A stretch of 64,000 nucleotides of DNA, taken from assembly GCF_032854445.1 (NCBI RefSeq), contig NC_088300.1:79461084-79525083 (forward strand). The letters run 5' to 3'. Below are positions 22,095 to 34,387 of this stretch, piece after piece (positions within the stretch are counted from its first letter, which is position 1; the number at the start of each line of letters is the position of its first letter). This stretch comes from Liolophura sinensis (lineage: Eukaryota > Mollusca > Polyplacophora > Chitonida > Chitonidae). A program made the translations under genes and the position numbers. Under the pieces are notes generated by a model. The model did no database searches. It saw only the letters and a program-made list of their open reading frames with translations, and was not told the DNA's origin.

Positions 22095-24179
22095 GTTCAT
22101 GGCGGTCAGTGGATCTCTACAATAAAAGAAGTGAGAAATTAATGTCTACAGTACAATGAATTATGCATAAATACATTCGCTAATAATATCACATTCGCTT
22201 GTCTGTAACAAACCAGGGCGATAAACAAAATTAAGGAATATTAAGATCTATAATAAGCAAAGAGGTTTGCGGGCAAATGCTACCAATATGAGGTACATTG
22301 TTCACAGACTAAAATACGGTGTTAGTACATGCACTTTTAAACATTGCTGCTATACAAAACGACTGACCAAACCGACACACTCCCTCTTATCTTTCCTGCC
22401 GTCAGCTTGAAGCTACCCCTCAATCCTTGTCTAAAATCAGCTCACTTCATTGGTTAAAGCCACCATTGTTTCACCTCTGTAAAAACTTTCACCTTTACGG
22501 ATACCACCAACGCTGCCCACTGGAGGGGGAGTTCAGTATTAAATATCACTAATCCCAGAGCTCTGATCTGTTATCTCTACGGACAATACCCACTACCCTA
22601 CTGGAGATCTCGCAATCTCCTTTGTTGTCCAGTTTGCACTACGCTATTATTGACTCAATGTCATCCTTTCTCCATCAAAGAAAAATCTAGTTTTTCACCA
22701 TTAAAGATTTCCAGCCACTTAGATTATCTTTTAGACTAATAAGAACGAAACATAAGAATTCGAAGGTATTTGTTAATGGTTCATGTCGTTTCAGATAATC
22801 TAACACCGTTAGACAACACTTAGCATCTACCGTCATCAAACCATGTTCTTTTGTGTGTAAAAGCCGCTTTCATATTCCCCGTCAAAGACATGTTGCTTAT
22901 CACGACATATTTTGCTCCAAACATCAATGTTCCACAGTTGTAACCAATCTAAGTGTGGTAACGCACATTCGTATTTCAGTCGTTAATCACAACCAATAAT
23001 TACAAGGCCATTTTATAAAACAACGTTCAAAACAAACCAGCATGAAACCAACTAAGAAAGAATTTAAAGTAAGAAATTAGAACCGAGACATATAAAGAGA
23101 AGCAGTTTTCAGTGATGCCAGGACACCGAAAGAAATGTCCAAGGCGAATATATCTACTAAGCATTCGAGTCGTGCATATCATAGATTATACCGTGCCGTA
23201 CATGTACAGCATGTAGTTCATGTAGTGTTGGAACGTTTGCTTTAGCTAGTTATTTCTCACATTACAACAATTAAGCATCCAAATATATTACTCATTATTG
23301 TTAAAAGGACCGCAAACATATATTCGTCGGTATAAAGCGTATAAGAAGACAAGATGACTGTTACAGCTCTAGAATTACTGAACATGATTGATAATGCTTA
23401 TTGAGCGATAATCTGTCTAATCCTGCTAAGAAGAAGCCATAAAGATCACAGATCACCATTAAGCCGACCAAATAAGCTTGATGTGACCGAGAATGTGGCC
23501 CGACCAAACAGGGGGCGTGGGGGGTGAAGGAGAGACCAGGATGGTCTTGGATCACGGGCGTGGCTGGTAGGGGGTGGGGGGTGGGGGATGGGTGGGTCTA
23601 GACTTGGCAACATCTGTTCACCATTGGCCTTATACCAACATGCAATATACTGAAAAGTCGTCAAACTTACTTAATAGCGTGTAATGATACATTTTAAACA
23701 AAGGAGTTGATAATCTTCAATACCAAGGTCTAAAACAGCAAGAGGTGCACTTAACTAATGAGCCAACAAATATAGAAACACTTGAGAAACCTCCATATCT
23801 CAGAAGAGAACAGTTAACTGTTAAGTATGCAGGAAAAAGCATCCAAGTTATAATATATTTCAACCGAATTCAGGATATGAATATCTACAAAAAATAGACA
23901 AAACACTCTGCTTTAAGTGCAAATACGATATATCGCAACCAAAGTTCACTAAATCACCCGTCAATAATAACCGCCGTGGTTTTTGGTTACTCCACAGATA
24001 GACAGCGCACTCTATAACCAAATTTCTAAAACTTGATAACTCCGTTTATATCAAATCAAAGACCTTAAAACATGTTGACAAATAATATACAGTGATCATC
24101 TAACACTATATGCCGACGGATCTAAAAATTTGCAAGGTTAGACAGGATCACCATTTGTAATACCGGATGTAAACATGGT
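22095..24179. other. Upstream flank of copy D, then non-coding sequence
   Basis: To about 23697 this is the copied flank shared with 28206-29962, including blocks such as GTCATCCTTTCTCCATCAAA and a G-rich tract near 23570-23600. From 23700 to 24179 nothing is recognised. Confidence 0.5.
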
Positions 24180-25510
24180 TACTCACCAACCACCTCTCCG
24201 TTTATTCCATTTAGCTAGTTGCAATCACCATGGCACTGCAATGGATTCTTGAGAACACACCAAACCGAGTGGCCATACTAAGCGACACTCTCAGCGGATA
24301 AGTCAACATCTAGAGAAGACTAGAATTTCTGCAGGAAATGGAAATTCTAAAAACCAAAATACAAATACAATAAAATGAACTGACCTTATCATGGGTAACC
24401 GCGCACGTGAACATACGAGGAAAGGAAATTGCCGACCAGGCAGCAAAACGAGCCTTCATAAAAATCAGCAGGATATGTATATGCGCTTGAGCCCATCTGA
24501 AATATATACATTGACCAACCCTCCAATAAACTCTCAGTGGAAAGAGGAATGGGATGAAGAATCCCGTGGGCGATGGCTTTATATAATATTGGACGGAACG
24601 ATTACTAAATCAAACTTTTTCCAACTACCGCATAAACGATACCATACCACATTTACATAAACAAGATGATAAAGATATATCACGCCTGAGACTAGTAAAA
24701 ACGGGAGTCAAGGCGCATTTGGCAACTACAAGCCGCAATACTTCCCCAACTTGCCCTCAGGAACACGATGAAAACGACGGAGCAGTATCTCTTAAAATGC
24801 ATCAAACATGGAAAAAACGAAAAATATTTGTACAAAAGCCCAAAAACACACACAACTGTAAACTTGAATTTCAGACGCTACTTGACCCCAAACCGCATCT
24901 CAGAACACAAATATTCACGTTATGAAATGAATCCATAAAATCAACGGGATGCGAATGTCCCATCTAAAGATATTCCAAATGCGCTTCGCGAAATAACCGA
25001 AACTATGTATCAACAACGGCGATACCTTGATTTTGAGGGCCGCGTGTTGCTCAGATATTAAATCACTACAATCAAAGTACAATTCTAGGAAACACACACA
25101 CACACACACACACACACATGTGTATTAACTACATCGGTGATACCTTGATTTTGAGGGCCGATCGTGGCACGCACAAAGCATATGCATCTCATGAAAACCA
25201 AACCAATGCTATAAATTGACTAGATGCATTAAAAGCGCAGATTACACTTCATCGACGATAACTTGATTTTGAGGGCCGATTTCATCTACAAAATGCGTTT
25301 CGCGAAAATTAAAACCCGCGGATACAAACAATCAATTTGGTATCATCAGTTCTTATTATTCTGTTATTCATTTCTTTTCTTATCTATTTATTTTATTTAT
25401 CTGTTGTTTTACCCTATTGGTCCAATTTTTATATTTACAACAAACAGGTGTGTTTTGAATACACGTAAATGAGTGTATGCATGATGTTCAATGCAATAAA
25501 ATCCTATTTC
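24180..25510 (+). mobile_element. Decayed LINE: RNase H end, C-terminal region and 3' tail
   Basis: Around 24230 a frame reads ALQWILENTPNRVAILSD and then, after stops, LSWVTAHVNIRGKEIADQAA. These are the RNase H blocks with the DxxA, HxxxxGNE-like and AD motifs of jockey-type retrotransposons. Further on, SRLRLVKTGVKAHL and TSPTCP match the region before the usual C-terminal CCHC cluster. Several stops and frameshifts break it. The 3' part has three spaced copies of CTTGATTTTGAGGGCCG (about 25028, 25145 and 25263), a CA microsatellite (25091-25118) and an ATAAAATCC end near 25500. Confidence 0.6.
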
Positions 25511-27305
25511 GATTAAAAACAAAATTCAACAGTTAAAGAAGTAATGGGTAACAATAGTAAAAAGTGACAAAACTTGTCTGAAAGTTCATTTTCATCTTCT
25601 GATTACATGTTGCTGAACTAAAAACGACACTCTCGGTTTCTCGACAAAGTAAAATGGCCACGGAGCGAGCGCAATATTAAGTACCATTACTCGCATCCAC
25701 ATATCACGGTCTATATTTAGTCGCATGGATTTAGGCGCAACAACGTATGTAATACAGCAACACATTTGTTGATTCGTGTTTTACGCCGAGCTCAGGAATA
25801 TTAGTTGTACGACGGAGGCCAGCATTACGGTGGTAGGAATCTGTACGAAACCCACGACAATCCGAAGATTGCTGAAAGGCTTTGCCTGTGCGAATTCTGT
25901 CTAAACAAACTTTGTTCGCTGTGCTCAAAGTATTTACCTAGTGGTGGGTTATTATTTAAAAGGCGCAATAATACTAGTTCTTTTCATCTGATGGCGGTCA
26001 ACTATTATAATCTTTTTCATAAAGGTAATACAACATAATCACGGTAGTATCCATTGATAAATACGGAAATAAAACCCAGTGGAGCATGTTTTATCCTGTA
26101 TTCTAATCACCAAATTAGTACAGTTATAATTTATTTTGGGGAACGCGAAATATACATGTGTAACAGTTTTATACTATTTGCAAAATGTCAGCAAACAGAA
26201 ATATACATGTATACTTGTGAATGAATTCAAAATACATGCCTCCTGTAACGATCAAACACACCACTGAATCTGACCAGTGGGGTAGTTCTAGAAATGTGTA
26301 ACAGTTTTATACTATTTGCAAAATGTCAGCAAACAGAAATATAGATGTATACCTGTGAATGAATTCAGAATACATGCCGCCTGTAACAATCAAACACAGC
26401 ACTGAATCTGGCCAGTAGGGTAGTTCTAGAAATGTGCATTTCAACTTCTAAGTCAGTGTACATGGAGTTGACTAATTAAACAACGACTAAACCTTGTCCA
26501 CATATCGTTTATACTGAATGGCTATTTTCTGACATGGTGTGTATGTCACACGATGACCGCTCAAGAGCTTTGTGGCACTAACTATTAACGAGCAACTTGT
26601 GCGCATAATACTGCCTGACACATAACGTCGACGACAGACGTCATTCTGGTGGACCAAATGCGCCAGCTACTTCACTTTGTTTCCGATAGAACAACCTCTA
26701 CATTTTATTAATGGTATATTACATCTTCGAATAGTTCAAGATTCACTGAGTGAAACACACTTCGTGATGGGGAATTAGTTTTCAGTGAAAGTTCCCTAAA
26801 CAGTTTAGCGGTACGTGTGTTACTGAACAATTTGGTTGCGTCGCTCCATAACGAACAAATTAGCCGGTAGTTATTTTCACGACAAAAAGGCGGTAGGACC
26901 AGTAGTCACAGATAAGATTCTCTATTCTTACGGTTGATAGAGTTACGGACGGCTCAGTCTCCGATATCTTTGCAGAATGGCCAGTCAATGAAAACGGTTT
27001 GTAACTGGGGCATCGTTGTCAGGCAGTCTTGCTCTTCCCGGATATGTAAGGTGACAAATACCAACAGATTCAGTATTCCTCAGTTCAATGCTGCATTCTA
27101 GCTATATGCTACTTGCTATGTAGCATTTTATATGGACAATGTATTGATAACAACACTTGTTTTCCGTATAAACGTTGTATTGGTGACAATGAATATATAA
27201 ATAAAAGTACATATAAATATTACAGAATGGTAGCACTTGTTACATTCAATAATTACCATCATTTAAACTTGGTGTCAGCACTTCAGACATTAGCTCTACG
27301 TTGCT
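25511..27305. other. Non-coding left part of duplication member E
   Basis: About 25530-25760 resembles 33640-33900 (shared TTGTCTGAAAGT, TTCTGATTAC, GTTGCTGAA and TAGTCGCATG blocks), so it is a dispersed repeat. From about 25765 it matches 18890 onward, starting with a worn SINE piece. Two near-identical stretches of about 120 bases (about 26155-26290 and 26290-26440) are a local tandem duplication. No exon recognised. Confidence 0.5.
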
Positions 27306-28205
27306 CTACAAGGCGTTCAGGATAGGCTCTCTCATTACAACAATCTGGCGGTCTTTCCAACCCGACATCTTACACCGGCCTCGTGACGTCATTCTGACCT
27401 GGCACGTCATGCGGCTGTCGTCATCGGTGACGTGGGTGATGGCGAGGTTTGAGGAAACGTGGCTCCTGAAAACATCAGCGAGGTCTGTGATGAAGCATGT
27501 GTAGACGATAACATTGTCCGATGTTCGGCGGACCACAACTGGGAAGAGTTCATTCTTCAGAGAGACGCTTGTGGTAACCTCGAAATCAATCGTCCTATCC
27601 TCTTCATATGCCACGCACATAACCTCTGCCCGACAACGTCCCCGCAGAGTGACTCCAGAGGTGATGTCCAACGCGCACACGTCCTCGAACGTCTCAGACT
27701 GGCTAAATGTCTCGAGGATCAGACGATCGACTCTGGGTAGGGGTAGGACATCTGATGGAAGCGTCACTTCGATGTTAGTGACGTCCGATAGTAAGTAGTA
27801 CTCCTGGTAGTTCACCGACACCGTCACAGGCATGTCCTTCTGAAGCTCGAACTTGTAACTCTTGGACACGTCACTGAGATTCTCTAACGTCGTGGAGCAC
27901 AACACAACCGGGGCCTCCACGTCAGAATTGACGCTTACATAGGAGTCAGTGTTTCGGCCGCCATCTTGGAAATGTGATCGCCGTGTCTCGGGGGAGAGAG
28001 ACTGAAGGAAGTCCCAATCGGCGTCCAGTTCTGTGATGGAAGTGCTGTGACCGAAGTGGAGCTGCGTCCAGTCTATGTGGAAACTGTGCTTGCTCCTCTT
28101 GGAGAAGTGTCGCCGTGGTGAACCCAAGTGTTTGAGGTAACGCTTCCAAACATACTGGCTGATGATCGTCTCCAGGCAGATGGGCGGGCGATCCAGGCCG
28201 GTCAT
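27306..28205 (-). CDS. ETX/MTX2 (aerolysin-type)-like protein, copy E, complete
   Basis: A single coding exon of 299 residues starts at the ATG at 28205. A TTG two codons upstream would extend the frame but is less likely. An acceptor (TTTTATTGTAG) ends at 28228. Blocks in order: CLETIISQYVWKRYLKHLG and a Lys/Arg cluster (about 10-40); HIDWTQLHF (about 48-56); variable hinge; SYVSVNSDVEAP (about 90-101); PVTVSVNYQEYYLL with IEVTLP (about 127-150); FSQSETFED then a DITSGVTLRGR turn (about 165-190); FEVTTSVSL, PVVVRR, YTCFITDLADVF and MTSRGRCKMSGW to the end. Alternating Ser/Thr strands around a turn fit an ETX/MTX2-type insertion region. No signal peptide. It is the likely parent, or best-preserved sister, of pseudogene D. 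Confidence 0.65.
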   Translation of the reverse strand: MTGLDRPPICLETIISQYVWKRYLKHLGSPRRHFSKRSKHSFHIDWTQLHFGHSTSITELDADWDFLQSLSPETRRSHFQDGGRNTDSYVSVNSDVEAPVVLCSTTLENLSDVSKSYKFELQKDMPVTVSVNYQEYYLLSDVTNIEVTLPSDVLPLPRVDRLILETFSQSETFEDVCALDITSGVTLRGRCRAEVMCVAYEEDRTIDFEVTTSVSLKNELFPVVVRRTSDNVIVYTCFITDLADVFRSHVSSNLAITHVTDDDSRMTCQVRMTSRGRCKMSGWKDRQIVVMREPILNAL

Positions 28206-28246
28206 GTTCAAGGCGGTCAGAGGATCTCTACAATAAAAGAAGTGAA

Positions 28247-28350
28247 AAGTTAATGTCTACAGTACAAAGTGAGAAGTTAATGTCTACAGTACAAAGTGAG
28301 AAGTTAATGTCTACAGTACAAAGTGAGAAGTTAATGTCTACAGTACAAAG
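28247..28350. repeat. 27-bp tandem repeat in first intron of copy E
   Basis: About four units contain GTTAATGTCTACAGTACAAA and GTGAGAA. The partner block near 22130-22160 has a single unit, so the expansion is specific to this member. Confidence 0.9.
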
Positions 28351-28507
28351 AATTACTCAGTCAGCAGGGCGATGAACAAAATGAAGGAATATTAAAATCT
28401 ATAGTACGCAAAGACTTATGCAGGCAAATGCTACCATTGTGATAGTAGATGTACTTTGAAATATTGCTGCTATACAAAACGACTGAACACACTCCCTGTA
28501 AGCTTAC

Positions 28508-28562
28508 CTAGCGAGGCTGAAATGAGGCTGTCTTCTCAACAAACCACCCCGCCCTATATATA
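28508..28562 (-). promoter_or_regulatory. TATA box and non-coding exon 1 of copy E
   Basis: On the minus strand GTATATATAGGG places TATATATA at 28562-28555. About 25-30 bases further is the expected start, near 28530. A clear donor (CGCTAG, then GTAAGC) follows at 28507, closing a very short non-coding exon. The intron 28507-28228 is 280 bp. The same plan occurs at copy B. Pseudogene D lacks this whole segment. Confidence 0.6.
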
Positions 28563-31500
28563 CAGACCGTCTTCCTGGGTGGTGGTAGTAAAGATAGAGT
28601 TGAGTGAAAGCCGTCACCCTGTGGTCAGCTGGAAGCTACTCATCAATCTTTCTCTAAAATGACCTCACTTCATTGGTTAAAGTCGCCATTGTTTCACCTC
28701 TGTAAAGTTTCACCTTTACGGGTACCACAAACTCTGCCCACTGGAGGGGGAGTTCAGTATTAATTATCACTAATCCCAGAGCTCTAATCTGTAATCTCTA
28801 CGGACATTACCCACTACCCTACTGGAGATCTCGCAATCTCCTTTGTTGTCCAGTTTGCACTACGCTATTATTGACTCAATGTCATCCTTTCTCCATCAAA
28901 GAAAAAATCTAGTTTTTCACCATTAAAGATTTCCAGCCACTTAGATTATCTTTTAGACTAATTTGAATGATTACCTTTGGAAAGACCTACATTCAAGATC
29001 AACAGAAAAGGAACGCAACATAAGAATTCGAAGGTATTTGTTAATGGTTCATGTCGTTTTCAGATAATCTAACACCGTTAGACAACACTTAGCATCTACG
29101 GACATCAAACCATGTTCTTTTGTGTGTAAAAGCCGCTTTCATATTCCCCGTCAAAGACATGTTGCTTATCACGACATATTTTGCTCCAAACCTCAATGTT
29201 CCACAGTTGTAACCAATCTAAGTGTGGTAACGCACATTCGTATTTCAGTCGTTAATCACAACCAATAATTACAAGGCCATTTTATAAAACAACGTTCAAA
29301 ACAAACCAGCATGAAACCAACTAAGAAAGAATTTAAAGTAAGAAATTAGAACCGAGACATATAAAGAGAAGCAGTTTTCAGTGATGCCAGGACACCGAAA
29401 GAAATGTCCAAGGCGAATATATCTACTAAGCATTCGAGTCGTGCATATCATAGATTATACCGTGCCGTACATGTACAGCATGTAGTTCATGTAGTGTTGG
29501 AACGTTTGCTTTAGCTAGTTATTTCTTACATTACAACAATTAAGCATCCAAATATATTACTCATTATTGTTAAAAGGACCGCAAACATGTATTCGTCGGT
29601 ATAAAGCGTATAAGAAGACAACTGACTGTTACAGCTCTAGAATTACTGAACATGATTGATAATGCTTATTGAGCGATAATCTGTCTAATCCTGCTAAGAA
29701 GAAGCCATAAAGATCACAGATCACCATTAAGCCGACCAAATAAGCTTGATGTGACCGAGAAATGTGGCCCGACAAACAGGGGGCGTGGGGCGTGAAGGAG
29801 AGACCAGGTTGGTCTATAGATCACGGAGATGGCTAGTTGGGGTTGGGGGTGGTGGGGGGGGGGGGGTCAAGACTTGCCAACATCTGTTCACCATTGGCTT
29901 ATACAACATGCACTATACTGAAAAGTCGTCAAACTTACTTAATGGCATGTAATGATACATTAAAGATAAGGCTAACAAGGTCTAGGCTATGCATATAAAT
30001 GTGCAACGTAGCATACAGACAATAACTTTGGTAAAAATCATACATACACGTGCACAGCTTTGTCAGAATGATTTTGGACGATCGCCTAGAAGTAACCTAA
30101 ATCACCGGGACCCTTACAGCCAAGGTAAATACAGAAAACATCTGTGATGTATGTAATAACAAATGACGCAGTAAATGGAACCAAATGATAATAAAAATGA
30201 AATCTAAATAAAATTAAAATTAAGAGGGGGCAGGTTTGGGGGCGTGTAGAGTTAAGTAAATCCTTAATAGGTTTTAGGCAAGTATAGAATATTAATATAT
30301 TTGTTACTTCAAATTTATAACTTTTTTGCGCTAAAGTACACCATTAAATATACACTAAATATATGTGAAATCAAATCGACAGGTTTGCAGATTAACCAAA
30401 AATCTGACCTATTTATCATTATAGCACCATGTTTTTATAAACAGGAATTACCATTTAGATATTCAACAATGTAACAAATGGTCGTAAAAGTATTTCTGTT
30501 TGAGTACATTATTTGTGTTAAAATCAGGTTTGCAGAGATAAAAATTATGGTACACGATGACTATATGATACTAATTAACTAGGGACTATCTCTGGCTGGC
30601 TTTTGACATTGTAAGCTATTACAAAGCTATGCCAGAACAGTCTCCAAGAGGTAACTTTATACCCATTTTACACTGACAGAAACGTCATTTATAAGCGTAT
30701 GTTTCATTGTAACTTGTGTACCACGCCTCCCGCAAAAGTGTACTTTTTAAAAAGGAAAGGAATAATTCCATATCGCTGTCGACAAAGAAGCCTTTTAGAA
30801 GAGGGAAATAAATTGAAACCCACGGTCAATCCGAATGTCCTACCATAGTTAACAATGTCTATATTCGACGAGGAAAAACCCTATATTTCAGAAAGTTACC
30901 AGGGTTGAAGCCAGAAAGTTTTCTAGAGTCCCTATTTGATTTCCTATTAAAAAAAAATAGGTCTGGGTCGAGGGGCCGCCCAAGCCCCCGAAGCTCTGGG
31001 GGTCTAGATTGCTGGAGATGTATTCTCGGCCATTTCTGGCAGTCTGACAGACAATATCAGGGGTGCAAGTTTTGAATAATTGCTTTTTTCATCACTGCAA
31101 CATTTGTGAGATTGCAGCGTTCTCTGAACAAGCCTTTCAGCCAAAACAAAAAATAAGTACCTATGTATTAACTAGGGGTGGGTATTGCCCCTAAAATCGT
31201 ATTGCGATATATTGCGATATAGGAAAACTGTATTGCGTTATATGACTAGCTACAACACTTAAACAGAAGAAAAATAAAGCAATGCATAAGACGAACATTT
31301 TTTGAAAGTCCTACATAAGTGATATGGCTTGTATTAAGATAACTTTTAAATGTTAGTACGTTTTCTTGGAATGTGATAAGATGTAAATGTTGTTCAGCGA
31401 GTCATTTTATTTGGGTCAACTTTAAGTAAACATTTAACTAGTAAATATCACACTCAAATTTTTATTTCCACTGTAGAAATGTACTTCACAATTAATAAAA

Positions 31501-33125
31501 TTGCATTGCGAAAATAAATTCAAAATCTTTAAGATACGTATTTTACGAATGTTTAAAGATAAACATCAAGGATTCGCAGAAGTCCAAATTTTACGAACAG
31601 AAACTCAAAAATTTAGTCTTTTGAGAGGCTAAACTGAGTTTAAAATAATTTTACCAGTCAACTCGAGTCGAGATTGAGTTAAAATTTATTTTACAAACCG
31701 AGCCAAATTTGTACGCTCATTTGCCAGTGTATGAAATATTATGACAAAAACTGATATTACCCACTGTGGGTAATATCATCCTTACTAACTACTGGCAGGA
31801 GCTGGATTTGAACTAGTACAAAAGCCTATGCAGCCCCGACTGAATTTACCACGAAATAGTGGGCCAAATATTGACTTACTTCTGGAAATAAATACCCCTA
31901 TTATCATTTCATATAGATTAAAGGCTGTTCCTGTTAAAATCACCAATGAATACCAACAATCAACTTTATTTTAGAAAGAAAGATAAAAAAAAAATCGTAA
32001 TAAATGTTGAAGTGACGAAAAATGAACACTGAATATTGTCTTCCGACACCCCGGAAACCTCCGAGGTTTGCCGAATGCACCGCAGGTAATGATTGTAAGC
32101 TTCACGATACGTTCCCGTTATTTTGGGCTTACTTGTTGTCATAAATTAAAACAGCTACGCCAGACGACAAAAGTAACACAAATATCTGATTTGATTTCCC
32201 ACAAAATTTATTTTATTTCCTGTAACTTCATCCATTTGATTTCCGTTTGACGGACACTACCAGACCCTGTCCTCATCCCTGGTTACTTACACATCAGCAG
32301 TAAGAAGCCACAGATAATGATATTAACTGCTGAACAAAACAAATATCAGACAAATTTATGATTAAATGAAAGACAAGTTACATGAGAAAATCCGCGGGGC
32401 TGCTGGAGAATGTAGTTAAATTGCTGCCACATTGACAAAATGGGTATCCGTCCGAGAGGTAAAAACTAAGCGGTAGAATCTACTCGGCATCGGAAACGGA
32501 TCGCTCAAAAGTTATTATCGCCACATACCTTTGCAGGAAGAAGTGACCCTGCCAATATATGTCACATGAAGAGGATAAACAAGTCAGAAACTTGATCGAG
32601 TTCCCAGCTTCCCTTCCCTTTCATTCGGCTTGCTATGTGCTGAAACAACGTGATTTTGTATCATTGCATAGCCCCCTGTTAACCAGATATATTGGTTTAA
32701 TGAATTTGTTAATACAGGATCAGCGGTTGAAGATTGGTTGTCTTTACGTGGCATTCACCATCGACAGCATCGCAATCAACTGTGAGGTATACTTAAAGAC
32801 ACATAATCGACGCTGATTGAATAATTACATAAATATAGTATCGCATTCGAGATCACACGTATTTCTACGTGATCCTACGGCACCGAGATAAGGCTCGTGT
32901 ATAGATGGTTGCCATCAGTGCAGTGACTTTTCCCAAAATTTGGGGATAATTGTTGATAGAGGAGTATCGGATATTTAAGAAGCGTTTTCAGATTCCTTGG
33001 GTCTAAATCTGTATCAGTGGTACAAATCAAGCAACTGCCTGCATCTGAATTAAGAAAAAAAAACATCAAAAATAGAAATAAACTATTTACTCACGTATTA
33101 GCTAATGAATATTAAGTTATTCAAC
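28563..33125. other. Long non-coding stretch with a hAT-like terminal fragment
   Basis: To 29962 this is the duplicated flank of copy E. At about 31165-31260 AGGGGTGGGTATTGCC followed by repeated ATTGCGATAT resembles the subterminal region of hAT-type non-autonomous elements; I could not find the matching other end. A G+C-rich patch (about 30960-31020, GGGGCCGCCCAAGCCCCCG) may be another worn element. A plus-strand frame at 32559-32816 (85 residues) matches nothing I know. No exon is supported. Confidence 0.4.
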
Positions 33126-33415
33126 ATGACGGCGCCATGGAAAGACGGCATGAAGGGAGAGTTCGAAGAAGTAATCGTGTATGCCAAGGAAATCTGTGGC
33201 ATTTCTGTAGAGTTAAAGGCAAAGCAGGTAGCCACTCTTCGTGCCGCACGTGAGAAAAGAGATGTCATTGCATTCTAATTGACTGGGTATGGTAAAAGTT
33301 TTGTGTATCAGTTTATGTCTTGGGTCAAGCAGCATTCGAGCACACAGTGAGGTACTCACGAAAACTGTTGTTGCATCCCCTCTGAATTCTGTTATGCAAA
33401 ATCAAGTGGTAAGTG
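33126..33415 (+). pseudogene. RecQ-like DNA helicase fragment, decayed
   Basis: From an ATG at 33126 the frame reads through LKAKQVATLRAAREKRDVIA (helicase motif 0 region), hits a TAA just before the Walker A loop TGYGKSFVYQ, and continues to FMSWVKQ. After a frameshift the next frame gives TVVASPLNSVMQNQV, the motif Ia block. The order and spacing match the start of a RecQ-type helicase core. Later motifs (DEAH and onward) are not visible. It is probably a degenerate copy of an amplified helicase or transposon-borne gene. Confidence 0.55.
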
Positions 33416-34387
33416 TGTAAACATATTTAAATTGCTGTGGTTCAGCTTGAGCATGGACGGTGACGTAATGCACGAGCCTAGCTTTTGACGTCGCTGCTGC
33501 AAAATTTATGGTGCCCAAATCTATTAGTAATGTCATCTCAACAGAGGCAGTGGGTACACCTCTATTTTAGAATGTATAGTATCGGCACTTAAAATTAATT
33601 CTTGATCGATTGGTAGAAAATGTCTTCAAATATGATCAATAAATATTCTTAGTATTTAGATAATAAACAACACACAAAAATTGAAGAAGTACGAATAAGT
33701 GCTTAACGGACGGTTCTTGTCTGAAAGTATTTAGCTCCTCGCAATTTTCTGATTACGTGTTGCTGAAGTAAGCCTCGAATTACACACAAATTTAAATTTC
33801 GTCGGATCGATGCTTATGCGTCGGATCGATGCTATATTTTAGTCGCATGACTTTATGCGCAGCAACGTAGTAATAATAAAAACTCATTACGTAGCACTAT
33901 ACCCACATCCACCATAGTTACTCGTTTGATACTGCTTTGAGTTAGCTGAAAACTTTTATTATATCATTACAAAACTGCACCTGAAATATTTACCAGCCCA
34001 ATAGCTTTGTCCGGTCTTTTCAGCCAGCGTTGAATCCGTGATAATAAAGTAGCCCAAGAGGACATACTTGCTAGATAAAACATATACTATAGTTGCGAAC
34101 TCGTTCTCGGCCCACTCGTCTTGTTTTTTCTCAGGAGCAGCTCACAATGTATCGGCATTGTACGCTCTTTAGGACTTGTGGAACGGCACAATAATATCTC
34201 TCTGTACACCATGTAAGTCAGATCAATACTAGTGCATGTAAATATATCGTCAAAGACGTCCCCGTTAACCCTCTGTCCTCGACACTTCACCGTCAACCAG
34301 TATGACTGCTTCTTTATTGTTTGACACTGTAGAGTCTCGAATAGAGAGGAGTGTAGGCGTTCTGACTTTCCCCTTAACTCGCACTCT
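33416..34387. other. Non-coding stretch with dispersed repeat
   Basis: About 33640-33900 is related to 25530-25760. The minus-strand frame at 34087-34494 runs into the adjacent minisatellite and is not a gene. Nothing else recognised. Confidence 0.4.

Larger units (their letters stand above)
18890..23697. repeat. Segmental duplication, member D (partner about 25765-29962)
   Basis: The order of matching blocks is the same in both members. They share a worn SINE-like piece (GGCCAGCATTACGGTGG), a segment with ATTTCTAGAAATGTGCATTTC or similar, the ETX/MTX2-like exon, its intron, and about 1.6 kb of upstream flank down to a G-rich TGGGG run near 23570. Member D has an extra SINE, an internal duplication near 20660-21350 and deletions in the gene and its promoter. 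Both members are in direct orientation about 6 kb apart. Confidence 0.88.
25765..29962. repeat. Segmental duplication, member E (partner 18890-23697)
   Basis: This member carries the intact gene copy and keeps the promoter and exon 1. Homology to the partner ends at about 29962 and 23697, just past TGTAATGATACAT. Confidence 0.88.

Noticed and set aside
25091-25118. Z-DNA-forming or regulatory CA tract
   Set aside because: A short, ordinary CA microsatellite within a decayed LINE tail.
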